Source: Verticillium longisporum (lineage: Eukaryota; Ascomycota; Sordariomycetes; Glomerellales; Plectosphaerellaceae). From it: 64,000 bases of DNA. Numbering within the stretch: position 1 is the first letter of the stretch; each line of letters starts with the position of its first letter. The position numbers were made by a program, and so were the translations under genes. Where the stretch lies: positions 4,464,001 to 4,528,000 of the forward strand of contig JAETXT010000002.1 in the NCBI GenBank assembly GCA_019188255.1, written 5' to 3'. Under the pieces are notes generated by a model. That model worked only from the letters and a program-made list of their open reading frames with translations. It did no database searches and was not told the origin of the DNA. This document shows positions 32,196 to 44,426 of the stretch, one piece after another.

Positions 32196-32733
32196 GGTGG
32201 ATGGCTCTGGCGCAGGGCGTTTGCCTGTCGCTTTCTCTCTGGGTGTGGAGGGGCGCAAAGAGAGTGTGTCGTGTTTTGAGATCGGGTGGCGGGGGCGGTG
32301 ATGGCCTGGCGAGTGCAGGAGCTGGATAGAGCTTTTGTCGCAAAAAGTTGAGGTCGACCTGAGTGCAGCGAAAGCTTGACGTGCAGGGATTACTTTCATA
32401 GTGGGGTTCGCGGGGTGTGGAGCCAGATCGTGTGTGGCTGCTTGCTGTGTGGCTCACGCCCAACCCCTGAGATGTACTCCGAGCCCCTGAAGAGAGAGGT
32501 AGGGGAGAAGCATTTCCAAGCCTCCTGGCACTTACTCACTGAAAGCGTAGCATACACAGGTACATAAGACGTATCGTTTCCGTCACTTAGTTTGCTGTCA
32601 AAGGATACATACACATCCACCGTCACCTCATTTTTGTACGCCTCATCGACAAGGCTCACTGATCGTGGTAGCCACCACTATATTCTCCTAACATCGATAC
32701 AATACCAAGGCCCAGGTACTTGCCCCCAAGGCC
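32196..32733. other. intergenic
   Basis: The 540 bp between the RRP42 start and the ATE1 stop hold nothing I can identify beyond the expected promoter of RRP42 and the 3' end of ATE1. Confidence 0.5.
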
Positions 32734-34291
32734 CTAGCTGAGATCGAGACACACCGAGTGCATGAGATCTGGCCCGATCGCTGCCACAAACTCGGCAATC
32801 TTCGTCTTCAACCCTCCAGCAGCAGAGAGTGACTGGCTGGCCCAGATGACCAGGTCAGATGTCTCATACTCCATGTCAGACTTGTCGATACGCAATGACA
32901 GATGATCCAGGTCTATCGCCTGCATTTGGTCCAAAGAAGCGACGCCAGGCATGTCGCTTTCGAATATGGATGTGGGCTCCTCGCCATCACTTTCGACCTC
33001 TGGCTGGGCGCCGTCGCTGTCGTTGTCCTCAAGTGTCGTGCCGTTCCTCTCCTTGTCGCCGTTGGACTCGACCATGGCTCGCTTTTCGGCCGAATAGCTG
33101 ACAAACGGCTTCTTGTCGAGAAGATCCAGTATGGGCTTGTCAAGAAGGTCCCAGGTCAGGCTTTCCGGGTCGAGAATGTACTGCGGAAGGTAGTCAATCT
33201 TGTACCGCATCTTTGGGCAGCTGTGGATGTAGAACCCCGGGTACCAATACCGGTAGCCGCCTTCCGCAGCCAGGGCGATTTCTTGCAGGGCGCCAAGCTT
33301 GCCCGGCATGAATGTGTGGATGGACTCGTGATAGAGAAAGTAGACTGCGCTGACGCAATGTGGCAAAAGGTCCAACACGCCAATGGCGACAAGCTTGCCA
33401 TCCAACCGATAGCAGTGGTGGAAGGAGCCGAGTTGCATCTCATTGCCTTGGTCGTTGATGACTGTCTTTCTTCGAACGGGAGAGTCGCACAGGAAACGCC
33501 GGAAACCGCCCCTAGAGATGTCGCCCGATCCTTCCTTGTGGACGACGCGCTGGTAGTTCTCATACACGGAGTACTTCTCTTCGGTAAACGAGTCGTCTTC
33601 AAGCGTGACGGTGAAGTTGTGTGCAGGGTCAGGGGGTTCTTCAGGTTCTTTGCCTCGGCCTCGTGGATCCGCTCGACGAGACTGAACTCTGCATCTCGCT
33701 TCTTGGTTTCCTCGCGTGACCGTGGATAGAGACGGGCAGCAGCGGCTGCATACTCTTTGCCAATGACATACCGGTTGAACCTGTTCACGGCCTGCCTTTG
33801 GTCTCTGGATGGTTTGAAGGCGGCAGTGTCCTGGCGGATGGTGTAGTGCGGGCAGCAGGACTGTCGCTGGTTGGGTCGATAGAGGAGGCGGCCGGAGCGA
33901 CGCCAGTATCGGTCCAACAAATCCTGATAAAGCTCCGGGGTCAAGGATGTCGCAGATGCGTAGTATGAATAGCCTGGGCAACGGGCGTGTCAATTTTGCT
34001 GATCACACCTCAGTGTGAGGCTGTGAGGCTTCGTGTCATGCGGATGAAACGAGAGGCCCGATGAGCGTACCAGTGGGCACTTACGTTTTGTCTTCCCCAT
34101 CCCTCCTTTATTTCCACTTCCGCAGTAGCCACAACTGGATGAATTGGTGTAGCCTGGTCAATCTCGTTGGCACTGCTCGTTGGTATAGATGGAGAAAGTG
34201 AAACGGAGCGCTGGGATACGCTGAACTCACCAATGGGGCTCACATACGACAACTCGTCCTCTTCCAGGGGATGCGAGATGAATGCCGCCAT
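32734..34291 (-). CDS. ATE1: arginyl-tRNA-protein transferase (Ate1), probable one-base sequence error
   Basis: Ate1 transfers Arg from Arg-tRNA to N-terminal Asp, Glu or oxidised Cys, creating N-degrons. Exons are 34231-34291, 34085-34153 and 32734-33973, giving about 456 residues. Exon 2 supplies the conserved CGYC (IGYTNSSSCGYCGSGNKGG) of the N-terminal domain. Exon 3 gives YWRRSGRLLYRPNQRQSCC, PHYTIR, RFNRYVIGKEY, then the C-terminal GNAT-like domain (YRLDGKLVAIGVLDLLPHC, VYFLYHE, YWYPGFYIHSCPKMRYK). The frame breaks at the G-run 33632-33636 (C-run in the gene); one more base joins NLKN to the continuing frame (DPAHNFTVTLEDDSFTEEK). The catalytic regions are otherwise complete. Confidence 0.9.
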
Positions 34292-34652
34292 GATTGCCTA
34301 GAATGATCGTCGTGGGCTTGCTAGGTATTGGCGTATATGTGCGTGCGCGTTGTGTGCTGATCACTGAATGAATGAACAACAGCCAGGCGCCTTCCCATGC
34401 TCAAGTTGGTGATAGGTGTCCCACGGCCAGGAGTAAGCACCCAGCGAGGCGGGGTAAGGCGGCCTGTGGGAGGGCAGACGAGCACCTTACAGGACTCGGC
34501 CAGCAATTCGGCAATGCTTCAAGTGCCCCTGGAGATGAGTCTGTGTCCAACTTGAAAAGTTACGTTTTCAGCAAGCAAGGATAGCTAGGCAGAGTGCTGG
34601 GATGCGAAGCAGTGCAGTGCAATGTCGTTATTGTCACAATATGCAGTAGCTT

Positions 34653-34916
34653 TACCTACCTACCTAGGGTGGTAGGGTGAGTGGGTTCAACTGCCCCTCA
34701 TACCTCAGGTACCCAGTGTCTAGGTACCTTGGCAGTGAGTACCTGATAGACGCCCGCACGGCCACGATCGTCTGTGGCTGCTACCACATCTCTGAGAAAG
34801 AAAAAGCTCGGACCCCGCATCCCTACCTTCCCACCTCTACCGGAGGCACCTAAAAGTGCCTTGCCTACCTAAGGTACCTAGGTAGGTAGGCAGGTACCTA
34901 GGTAATAAGGTAGGAC
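34653..34916. repeat. TACCTAGGTA-type palindromic microrepeats
   Basis: Clusters of TACC and its complement GGTA lie at about 34653-34675 and 34861-34916, forming nested palindromes such as TACCTAGGTA. Similar tracts recur elsewhere in the window, always between genes. Confidence 0.7.
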
Positions 34917-37092
34917 GACCTGACCCGGCTACCATTGCCTTCCACGATGCTTCCTTGATTTCGAGTCCACACGTAGGAACCGACAAGGCTGCTACAAGAC
35001 CCCTTGAAGGTGTCGAAGAAGTCCTGAGCCATCGACCGGTTTATGCACCCACAGTTCTGTGACACGATGATACGATAACACGATATTCCGCAATGGAAGA
35101 ATCCAAACAGCTTGATGGACCCTGGATCAGCCCCTCTCCGCTTCGTTGCCTCATCAGTCTTTTTCGAGGCGAACCTCCTTCCGCTCGGAACGGCCGCATC
35201 ACCACATAATGATTAGTGAAATATCTCACGTTGCGCGATGGCTGCGAATCACCGGCCTCCGAGACATCGAGGCTACTCCAGTACTCCAGACCTCGAGCAG
35301 GGCGGATCCCCATTTCTGGTTCGGGGGCCAGAGGCCGTCGACAGCAGAAGCACGTCAAGAGGACACTGCGCGATCAGGCCAGGATGCTCGCCGCATTGTA
35401 TACTGTCGCGGGACTTTTGCAACCTAACGCTGGATCGGATCGGCCTGGTGAGCAGGCAAGATCCCACCTCGGCGTCGCACAGGGCATGGATGGGATCGAT
35501 GCACATGAATCGAAACGGGCGTGATCGACATGGCCCTCGAAAAACCCCGCCGCCAAACGACGAGGACAGGGCGTCGCGAACGTTTCGACGATAGTGTCAC
35601 AGAAGCGATTGAAGGCCGCAGCTGTCAACTGCAGCGCAGCACAGTGCAGCATGCGGCTTGATAGCCAGCGGCTACGCGACAGTTCCGATCAGGACTGGCC
35701 ACACGACCTCGCCTCGACTGCAGCGTCTGAATATCGTGACCTCTTCTGCATTCGACACGCATTGACGATGGATGAAATAGGATGTTTGGGTGGATGGATG
35801 GCTGCACGGATTACTGGACACGACACCAGAGCCAATATTGTCTCCGTCACGGTTCGTGCTCCGATCGTCTTTGAGGCCGATTCCTACCAGTCGAGCATGC
35901 AGCCTCGAATTGTTTGATGGCTGGGTCCGTCGCCAAAGATTAGTGGTCGACTGAATGTGAGGCAACCAGTCAGCTGTCGTGGCCACCCTTGTGCGTTACT
36001 CGTCGCCAATCGCCCTGGCTCCTGGATCTGTCAAACCTGGCCGTCTGCCGCTTGCTCCTCGGCGGCCTTCCTCTGCTCCGCTCCGCGCACTTCGTGGAGA
36101 CAGGCGCCATCTCTGTCTGCCTACAGGGGACGAACCGAGGAGCCACTGCACAGCGCAGGGAGAGACCCGATTGCTTTCCCCAATCTCTACCCTTGGCTTC
36201 GCGCCCACTCCTCAGACAATCCTTTGGCCATGGTGAAAAGCACAGCCAGCTCACGACACGCAGACGAGTCCACTTGGAAACCACGTCACGCTGCTTGGCT
36301 GGGATTGGAACTGTACTTGTGGACGAATAGCAAGAAAAAGATGGCATTGAGTGCGGACCAGCCTGACCTGCCCAGCATGGAAAATTGTCGTCATTGACCG
36401 TCGCGTCTATGCAACGTTGAAGCGGTCGATCTTGACCCCTCTCCGATGCTTGACTCAGTTGCTGGAACCGACCAAGACAACGAGGGGGGACATCGCCTCG
36501 TTCTGGGGCTGGGCCGGAGAGACAGGCTGCTGAGCTGCTGTCACCACCAGCGACCGCCATCGTCCGCCACCCCTATGCGGCGCGCTGTGCAACAGTGCCT
36601 GCAGCAGGGCACTCTCACCTCCCTTCGTCGCCTGCCGTGGCCACCACGCCTCTGTGCAGCCGCGGTGCGTCGCTCCCGCAGTAGCCTCCTCGGCCGTCCT
36701 ACACCGCCTGTGCAACGGACTCATCCCGCTTGTTGGGATATTAGGACCGCCGACCAGGGGCTGACAAGGGGTCAAACCTGCCAAAGAGAGATTTCCGCAA
36801 TGTCAATGGCAACACGACCACGAATGGCACTCGCTGCTCCCAGGCCCGTCCGTCGTCACTCCCATGCCACGCAAATGTCCACCGACATGCTGCGTGACCC
36901 ATGCGCCTGGCATCAGGAAACGGCAGAAACCCCACTGGCATGAAGCCGTCGATTCCAGCGCCGTCGGCTCTGCAACTCTCGTTTTGTCTGACTGTTCCGA
37001 CGAGTAGTGAGGCGATGAAGCTACAGCTGGTTGACAGTTGTTTCTCCTCTTGCATGGACAGCGGCGGGCAGCGTCCTCGGACCACCCCTCCA

Positions 37093-37110
37093 CCCCCCCC
37101 CCCCCCCCCC
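37093..37110 (+). repeat. C18 homopolymer
   Basis: A run of 18 C residues lies upstream of the SprT-like gene, probably in its promoter or leader. Its true length is uncertain given the homopolymer errors seen elsewhere in the window. Confidence 0.8.
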
Positions 37111-37378
37111 AAGAGATGCCGCATGCGCCTGCAGCCCACTGACCCTGCCGGCAGTGGGACACTAAGGTGACGCCGTCTCCACACACTCGTTGGCGGACCT
37201 ACTTACATCAAGGACCGTCCTGCGGCCATGCGCCGTCCCCTGCCACTACGCCCGTCCGCCTCAACCCTCGCCCCCCCGACTGTCTCCCAACACCAGAACA
37301 ATATACCAACTGCCACTGCCGTCTGTGCTTCAACGCTCGACTTCCTTCCATGATCACTCCTTTTCCCCAGCATGTTCA

Positions 37379-38808
37379 ATGGCGTTTTGGGTCGTCGGCG
37401 CGGAGCCCAGCCCCATGCTGCCGTCTCTGGGTGATGGCCCTGCCCACGGCACCTACCTGACTGGTGGCAAACGTCGGGTCAGCCATTCTGACGGCTCCGA
37501 CAACATCTACGACCACGTCCCTCACCCCAAACGTGCAAAGACGAACGATTTCGACCCCATCACAGGCAGTGTACGGCAACATGGAGAACTCACCCCCATG
37601 CAGAACCTCTCATTCTTGGTCATCCGTGAGGCACGATCGCCAACGCCGGAGCCTGCACGAGGTGACCAGACCGCCTGTTCCATGGAGCGCACGGCGTCAG
37701 GTCTCTCCATCTCATCTGACACAACCGTCTGCACGACTTCTACTTATGATGATGCCAACCTGCTTGAGGACGATGAGGCCGCTTGGTTGGTGCAGGAGCG
37801 TCTTGCGCTCTCTCACCGCAAGGCCAAGGATTCACGGCACGAGCGGATTCTCAGAAGCCTCATCCGGCCACGGTCTCGTGATGCCGAGTTCTCTATCGAC
37901 AACGCCGCCTTGGAAAGCATATTCTCGGCCGCCAATGAAATTTTCTTCCACAACCGACTTGCCCGTCGTGTGAATTGGGACTGGTCTCACTCATCGAGTT
38001 CCCAATATCAAGATCACATCATAGGCACCACTGCACTCCGCCGCTCCCGGCTTCTTGGCGGCTTTGAAACCTTAATCGTTCTCTCTCACCCTATTCTCAA
38101 AAACCGCAAATACAACCGCCGACTACTCATCTCTACTTTTTACACGAGCTCATTCATAGCTACCTCTTCGTCTGTTGTGGTTTCAAGGCCAGGCGTTGTG
38201 GAGGCCACACGACCGGTTTCAAGCGTATCGCTGCGCTGATCGACGAGTGGGCGGGTCCAGACACCTTGCATTTGAAAGACATGGAGGCCGATCTGGACCA
38301 TTTCAAGGAGGAGGAAAAATGGGACGAACTCAGCAACCAGCAGTCGTCTTTGCTGGCTCGGTCTGCGTCGTTGCCTGACGAATACGACTATCTGACACCC
38401 TACCACCAGCACCATCATCACGCTCCCCACCATCTCACTCACGACTATCAACACCACCAAGGCCCTTGGGATTATTGGGTCGCCGATAGACAAGAACACA
38501 TCCCACTGAGCCGATGCAGTACGCCGGGTTCTCCTGCCACCGCGGATGATCTGGAAGGCGAGGGCATGAGGTGGCCGACTAGACGAGAGACATGGGCCGA
38601 AAGAACGCCACGTGCCTCCTCCCGGCACCTCCAGGCACCAGGCACCGGGCACCTTTCGCGTCCGTCGTCTCAACAACGTCACTGGTATACAGATGACCAC
38701 GAACCATTCCGTCGTCGAGATCATTCGTACGACCGGTTCGATCAACGGAGGGCAAACTCGCCGAGTCCGAGTATTGCTTCTGACGCCGTTGGCTCCCCAT
38801 ACGTTTGA
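37379..38808 (+). CDS. SprT-like zinc metallopeptidase domain protein, probable one-base sequence error
   Basis: A protein of about 476 residues with a SprT-like domain, the fold used by Spartan/Wss1-type proteases that act on DNA-protein crosslinks. The N-terminal 170 residues are low-complexity with a basic patch (GKRRVSHS, HPKRAKTND) that may be a nuclear signal. The domain starts near DNAALESIFSAANEIFF; the zinc motif HELIH lies near residue 256, followed by CCGFKARRCGGHTTGFKRI, where the third His would be. The C-terminal part is rich in His, Arg and Ser (YHQHHHHAPHHL). The frame breaks at the T-run 38137-38141, right before HELIH; one missing T restores it. No intron is seen. The ATG at 37190 is less likely because the intervening sequence is Pro-rich and featureless. 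The substrate is unknown. Confidence 0.8.
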
Positions 38809-40225
38809 ATGGAAGATGCGTCTCCGTTCATGCAACTAACACAACGTTGTCCAGTTTTCCCTTTGTGTACATGATGGCGCCTGAGGTGTCATTCCGTTTC
38901 GGGTTCATTGGGAAGCATGGCGACGGCGCGTCTCACAAATTTCTTTCTCGCTTGGCGTTTGGTTATTTGGTACGGGAAACTTGGCGGGACAGGTTCGAAT
39001 GGCTGCTCAGTATAAAAAGGGGGTCATAGTGTGGATTGTCACTTGTTCCTGCGTTATGATGCTTCACCCATTGTGCATTTTGTAATGCGGTGCTTGGATT
39101 TTGTTTCGGGGGCCAGGAATAGTCATTCTCTCGATAAACTAAGGAGCACAGTCACGATATTAGGCATGACTGCAACACCGTGATCAGGGAAGAAGGCAGC
39201 ATACACCAATGTGTGAAGGCGACATCAATATGTTCTTGGTGGGCGAGCCAGGATGTGAGCCTACTTCGGATGGACGTAGGAAAAGCAACCCGATAAGCTA
39301 CAACTCACAATCATATTCTACCCGTCCGCGTTTATTCATCCATCTGCCCTTGACAGGAATCCCAGAGAATCTCTACCAAAACCACAAGTAGAACCGGATC
39401 ATGACATTAGGCCGGTCCCTTCTTCCTCATCATAAACGCCGTAATCCAATTCTGGAAACGAAAACCAACCTGGCTCCTATCCCACGAGCCTGAGGACCTC
39501 CTACGGGGAAGGCTCGACAGCCTGCTCCGAATACACAAGCCTCGAACTACCTCCAGGACGGAAATCACCCCTTGCCTGAGTTCCAAAGACAGATAAGTAG
39601 CGTTGTGCATTGAACGGGCTGCCTGGAAGTCAACCCGTGTCTGACGCGGAGGGGCAAGATCATAGAAGGCGCCCTGGAGGATTCGACCACCTGAGTAGTT
39701 GGTGGAGCATGCCCCTTCTGGTGGTACCAATGGGGCGGAATGCGAAGAAGACGTCTTGAGGCCGTTCGAGATGTGTTGTTACAGGGCTGGCGGACAGCGA
39801 CACCCTCTCTGGTCCTCGTCGTACTGGTCCGGGTCCCGGCTTCCACTCTTCGATACATAAACTTCGTTCCAGTCCGTCATTGAATGATAAGCCCCTGAAA
39901 TGTTGAACGTAAAACGTACGACGTGGCAGCCCGTAGAGCATCGACTGCCTGGTTATGGGAGCCATTCTCGTCGAGGGGCGGATACTAGCCAGCGAGGACT
40001 CTTCAACGGAGCGACAACCATGTTCGGCCGGCGTCGATGCGTAGCCTGTGAACAAATAGCAACTAGGTACTCTGACAACGGCGTGAATCGACGACAAAGT
40101 CTTCGGGTCAACTCGAACGTTAGCTTCGATAGATCCCATCTATGAAATGAAGAGCTAAATTCCTGGTGATGATGCACGATTTGAAAAAGTACTCACGGTC
40201 AAGAGACATCTCCAATACTCCTCCA
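38809..40225. other. intergenic, 1.4 kb
   Basis: No gene is well supported. An open frame on the minus strand (39660-40139, about 160 codons) has no domain or signal peptide and is not listed as a gene. Confidence 0.45.
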
Positions 40226-40414
40226 CTAGGGACGAAGGATGTAGATGATGAGGGCGGCAACGCCGGCCACAAACTGAATAGCAACAACGCCGCCCAGCAC
40301 TCGTTTCAGATTGTCGTGGGAGCCTTCGTCATCGTCTCCGGGGCCCTGCTTGCCGTTTCGCGCTTCAACGTCGATGCTGTGCGCGCTGGTGCTGTTGCGC
40401 CTGTACCACGCCAT
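40226..40414 (-). CDS. tentative small tail-anchored membrane protein
   Basis: A 62-residue open frame starting MAWYRRNSTS. It has a charged, Gly/Asp-rich middle (GKQGPGDDDEGSHDNLKR) and one strong C-terminal membrane span (VLGGVVAIQFVAGVAALIIYIL) ending RP. That layout is typical of a tail-anchored or small single-pass protein, and the clean split between polar and hydrophobic halves is unlikely in a random frame. No family is recognised. It could also be the last exon of a longer gene or a chance frame. Confidence 0.4.
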   Translation of the reverse strand: MAWYRRNSTSAHSIDVEARNGKQGPGDDDEGSHDNLKRVLGGVVAIQFVAGVAALIIYILRP

Positions 40415-41495
40415 AGTTGACGGCGGATGTTCGGGGAAAGATGGTGAACGGAGGTCGATTTACATGTCATCAACAGACGTCAAGTATTACCAGACAAGGG
40501 CGGACTGAGCGGAATGATGATGGATTTGGCCTATAAGTATATATCTTTTTGGGGGCGCGCGATCAAGGCCGACTTTGGGGGGGACGTGTTGGTGCACACG
40601 AGAAGGGGAAAAGGGGAGCAATAGCGGTAACGAAACCGAGAGCCAAGGCGGTAGGTATTATTCTACCTCGACCTGGGCGGAATCCCCCACTCTCCTCTCT
40701 CGGGGTCCTTTTTCTTTTGCCAGTCTCTGCTTCGTTGCTGTCGAGCTTTCCATGGCTTCCGGTGACTGGGACGCGCGGAGTCTGCCTTGCGTTACATTGA
40801 AACCGAAACCGAAGATTCCGTGAGGTGAACCTCGGGCCCTACGCGCACTCCGGTGCGCCCTATGGGGCCGAATGCACGAACACGACTTGCAGAGTGTATG
40901 AACGACTGAGATCTGCAGTATCAAGTCCGCAGAAGCAGGTACGCGGGCATTTTCGATTGCTGGTGGTCCCGGCGAGACTCTGGGTGTTCAGAAGTGCGGC
41001 ATCTTTGGTGAGGGACTGGCGTGGAGCCCAGAACCTCAAAGCCCCTCGTGCACCAGTAGTGTGAGCAGCGGAACTACACGTAACGATAAGAAGAAAAAAA
41101 ATTACTCTCCTCTCCCTCCCTTGAGAAAGTATAGCAGGCGTGGTATCGCCCCTGACTGACGTCGTCAGGCCACTCAGATCCCGAGGGGCCGCCGTGTACA
41201 GGCCTTGAAAATAGAGTGCGTGGGGCCAAGGTACCCCTGCATTGGCGACTTCAAGCACATACACGGGAGATCTGTATCGTCGGTTCTGCCAGAGAAGGCA
41301 CGGGGCAAGGAACGATACTAGCCCCCACGTTGTTGACAGAGGGGTCCCTGGGCGCATGGCCCTACTCAGCCCAGAATCGACAGGGGAAGACGGGTGCAGC
41401 TCAAGAGGAGGCCACGCCCGCTTCGTCTCACACCATGGTATCAGCTTCGAAGGCACACAAGGCATCATGTCGGTTTGATTTATTGGAAACCATTT

Positions 41496-41550
<55 letters not shown>

Positions 41551-42330
41551 CTGAAGTCTTACGGCTGACTGTGGGATGATGTAGCTTCAGGTCGGTCGGT
41601 GATGACCAGAGGATAACACCAACTTGGTGACAGCGTTGCAGCCGTCCGCGGTACCAGAACAGGCACAAGTACGACCCGTGCCAGCTTCCCCGCATTGACA
41701 AGAAGAAAAAGTCTTGTCTCCACGGCGACTCGGCCGCTGCGCCGGACTGGGAAGTTCCACTGGTGGAGGATATCGGCTGGGTGGACGGCAGCACAAGGTT
41801 ACGCACGGCAAGGAGATGAGGTGCGCTTTGCAGTATCATCGTGTTGTATTGTCCTACGGAAGAGTTCAACAGTCGGCATGGACATGCACGAGTGTGATTC
41901 CGCGGCTACCTGCCTCAGCCGACCCACTTCTCATTTCCTCCCTGAGACAGAAAACGGTGCCTCGGCCTGCGCGGCGCCGTGATGGGCGATGGAGTTTCGT
42001 TCAGTGCCATGCTGGAAGGCCATGACACGGCACGTTCGAGGAGGAGTCGACGTGTTCGACAGGTCTGTAATGTGCCTGACTCCGTTTGAACCGTGTCGTG
42101 GCTGTCGAGTGGAGCGGCTTGGGTTTTCGAGAAATTGAATGCGTGCCCCACCCACCACAAGGCCAAGCCAGGCTTTGTCGACGCCTCAAGAATGAAGTCC
42201 AGAAAAGGGAATTGGCGCTCGAGTTTGGGCGGGACATGCGCCTGGTGGCGTGTTGATGGTATGCCAACGCTAGCGTGTCGAGCCGCAACCTCGATTGTTC
42301 TGTTTATGCTTGGTGTCAACCATGGCCCTT
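40415..42330. other. gene-poor stretch of 1.9 kb
   Basis: Only overlapping, featureless open frames are present, the longest about 200 codons on the minus strand (40860-41468). The stretch contains a (CT)n microsatellite. Nothing else is recognised. Confidence 0.45.
41498..41546 (+). repeat. (CT)n microsatellite
   Basis: About 24 uninterrupted CT units between genes. It makes open frames of repeating Ser-Leu on one strand and Arg-Glu on the other, which are artefacts. Confidence 0.95.
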
Positions 42331-42567
42331 TCAGCCGCCTCTGATGACGACGTCGCCCTTGCAGATGCCGTAGGAGCAGCAAATCTCGGGTTGCGCCTTT
42401 CCAGAAAGGATGAGGTCGCGGTTGAACTGCCATGTGGTCAGCGTGTGGCATTTCGTCGGGGGCTGCAGGTAGATACGTACGTCCGAGCAGCGAACCGGTG
42501 ATGCTTGTACCGCGCTACCAAAGCAGAGAATGGCGGCCATGGCCGAGTAGATGATGTGAAGCTGCAT
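42331..42567 (-). CDS. tentative small secreted cysteine-rich protein
   Basis: A 78-residue open frame with a good signal peptide (MQLHIIYSAMAAILCFGSAVQA, cut likely before SPVRC). The mature part of about 56 residues has five cysteines, including a CC pair and the pattern CC-x4-C (EICCSYGICKGD). This is the profile of small secreted cysteine-rich proteins of filamentous fungi, often called candidate effectors or antimicrobial peptides. The odd cysteine count leaves one unpaired, or means a short exon or a sequence error is missed. It lies isolated in a gene-poor stretch. No family is recognised and no homologue search was possible. Confidence 0.5.
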   Translation of the reverse strand: MQLHIIYSAMAAILCFGSAVQASPVRCSDVRIYLQPPTKCHTLTTWQFNRDLILSGKAQPEICCSYGICKGDVVIRGG

Positions 42568-44426
42568 AACGGCGTGTGGTGTAGTGAAGTTCCACCTCGG
42601 GATATCTTATCTGTACGTGATGGAAAACTGGTCTCTTGGCTGGCACAATGAATGAATGGAAAGGCAAGGAGATCCAGACAGCCAGACAACACGAAACCCG
42701 GCGAAGGGGACAGCAGTCACTTATGAAGGACACAGCAACGGAAGGCTGCGACAAGGCTCTGGTGCACGAGGTAACGCCATGGTACGGCAGAACCCACCCG
42801 AACGAGATGACGGCGGGCTTCCGGCAAGATCGTCTGTACGAGCAAGATGAAGAGAGTGGGCAGCAGCAGACGGATCGGCTGCAATTGGCCGAGGCGAGGG
42901 TCTTCTCGAATGAAGACCGCCACACATCAGGCCGCGTTGGGGCAAGTCGCAATGAGGCTTATCTTGACAGGATGCCCAGGGGGAGGGGGGGGGCGGTGGT
43001 CATCCATGCCGGCTCGGGAGTAGCCCAGGTGCCTAGTGCGGTTGAATAGTGGCCGGTGACACTTCGACAGATGACGGCAGGGTCCGCTCAATAACGTGCT
43101 GGACAAGGGGCCCCCGGAATCGGCGTGGTGATGTGAACAAGATGGAAAAAAAACGTGATGATTGACTTGACTGGAATGGTGGCCGAGGTGCTGGGACGCC
43201 ACAGCATACCAGACGAGTCAACTGATTGCAGCGAAAACAAAACACTGGAAGCCCCGAACAGCCAACGACGGGAACGGCATGACGATGGGGGCACCGCTGC
43301 AGCTGAGGAATATCAGTTCAGGGACGGCGTTGGTGGAGACGACGAGTCGAAAAAATAGCAACCGGCATATGTCGCTCGGCTGTCTCCGAGTGGGCCAACG
43401 CTCATGTCGACTGATGATGACTCGGGCGGAATGAACGACTGTGGCGGGCGCCTCGTTCGGCTGACTGTCAGCCTCAGGCCTCAGCCACCTCAGCCCTATT
43501 CCGTTTCGTCGACGAAGCTGCAACCAACGTGCTTTACCTACCTACCTAGACACCTCGGCACCCTACCTAGCCTTGCAGCAAATTCGGCATATAGTTGCAA
43601 CGTGTTGCTCTACACTGGCGCAGTCTCGCCTGCATTGTTTTCTCACGTCACTTCCCTTCACTTGCAAACCAAGCGCTGTTTGACCCGAAAGTAGCCAGTG
43701 GGTGAGTAGCAAGCGGCACGCAGCTAGCCGGCCCTCGTACTACGTGAAGCCTATCCCACACTCGAGACTCGCGTAGTACTTGTCCGTGTTGTGAGGGTCT
43801 GAAACTCGTCGGCGGATTGCTTGTGGCGCGCAGGGATGGACACGGTAATGCTTGTCATGCTGCCATCTCGACTAGCCTCAGCTTCACGTTGAGTTCTCGT
43901 GAAGATGACGTGCCTGGTCCTGTTCAGCCGCTGCGCCAAGGCTTTGTTCCCTTCACTGTCCGCGGGCCGCCTAGTGCCCCTGCGTGTCTTGGTGTGCTTA
44001 CCTCTTCCAACCCGGAGACTTGGGAGAGATCAGTGCCAGGATTGAATGCATTTACTCCGCACAGATTCTGTGACTATCAGTGTGGGGATTTCCGATGTGG
44101 AATGACGAACTCAGAATTTTGGGCCAAGAACTACGCACAACCCGGCCTTGAGACGGGAGTGGGGTGCAAGGTTTTCTCGCCAAGGTAGCTTTCTCTGTAT
44201 GCAACTCGGTATGCCAATGCGAACCTTTTTAGCCAACTCTGTGTACCTAGGTAGTCATGGGTGATGGAGCTCGAGTGACGTTCATCGGGACGGATCGTCT
44301 GACAGGCCAAAAGATCGTGGCCGTCTGACACCATGCGACTCGGAGGGTCAGACGCCGTTCAGTCATTACCATCTAAATGCATTGACACATGGTACACCTA
44401 TGTTACATGATCCAATCGAGGGGATA
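42568..44426. other. gene-poor stretch of 1.9 kb
   Basis: No gene is supported. A TACC/CCTA-rich microrepeat lies at about 43535-43572. An open frame at 43817-44188 (about 120 codons, plus strand) has no recognisable features. Confidence 0.45.
43535..43572. repeat. TACC/CCTA microrepeat
   Basis: Short tandem TACC/CCTA units between genes, like those near 34.7, 34.9, 54.1 and 54.7 kb. Confidence 0.6.

Larger units (their letters stand above)
34292..37378. other. gene-poor stretch of 3.1 kb
   Basis: No gene is supported. Open frames of up to about 200 codons occur on both strands but overlap heavily and lack domains or signal peptides. The stretch contains TACC/GGTA-rich microrepeats and a C18 tract, listed separately. 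The last few hundred bases are probably the leader of the SprT-like gene. I saw no transposon remnant. Confidence 0.45.

Noticed and set aside
39660..40139. 160-codon open frame on the minus strand
   Set aside because: No domain, no signal peptide, and contradictory open frames on both strands.
40860..41468. 202-codon open frame on the minus strand
   Set aside because: Random-like composition without recognisable features.
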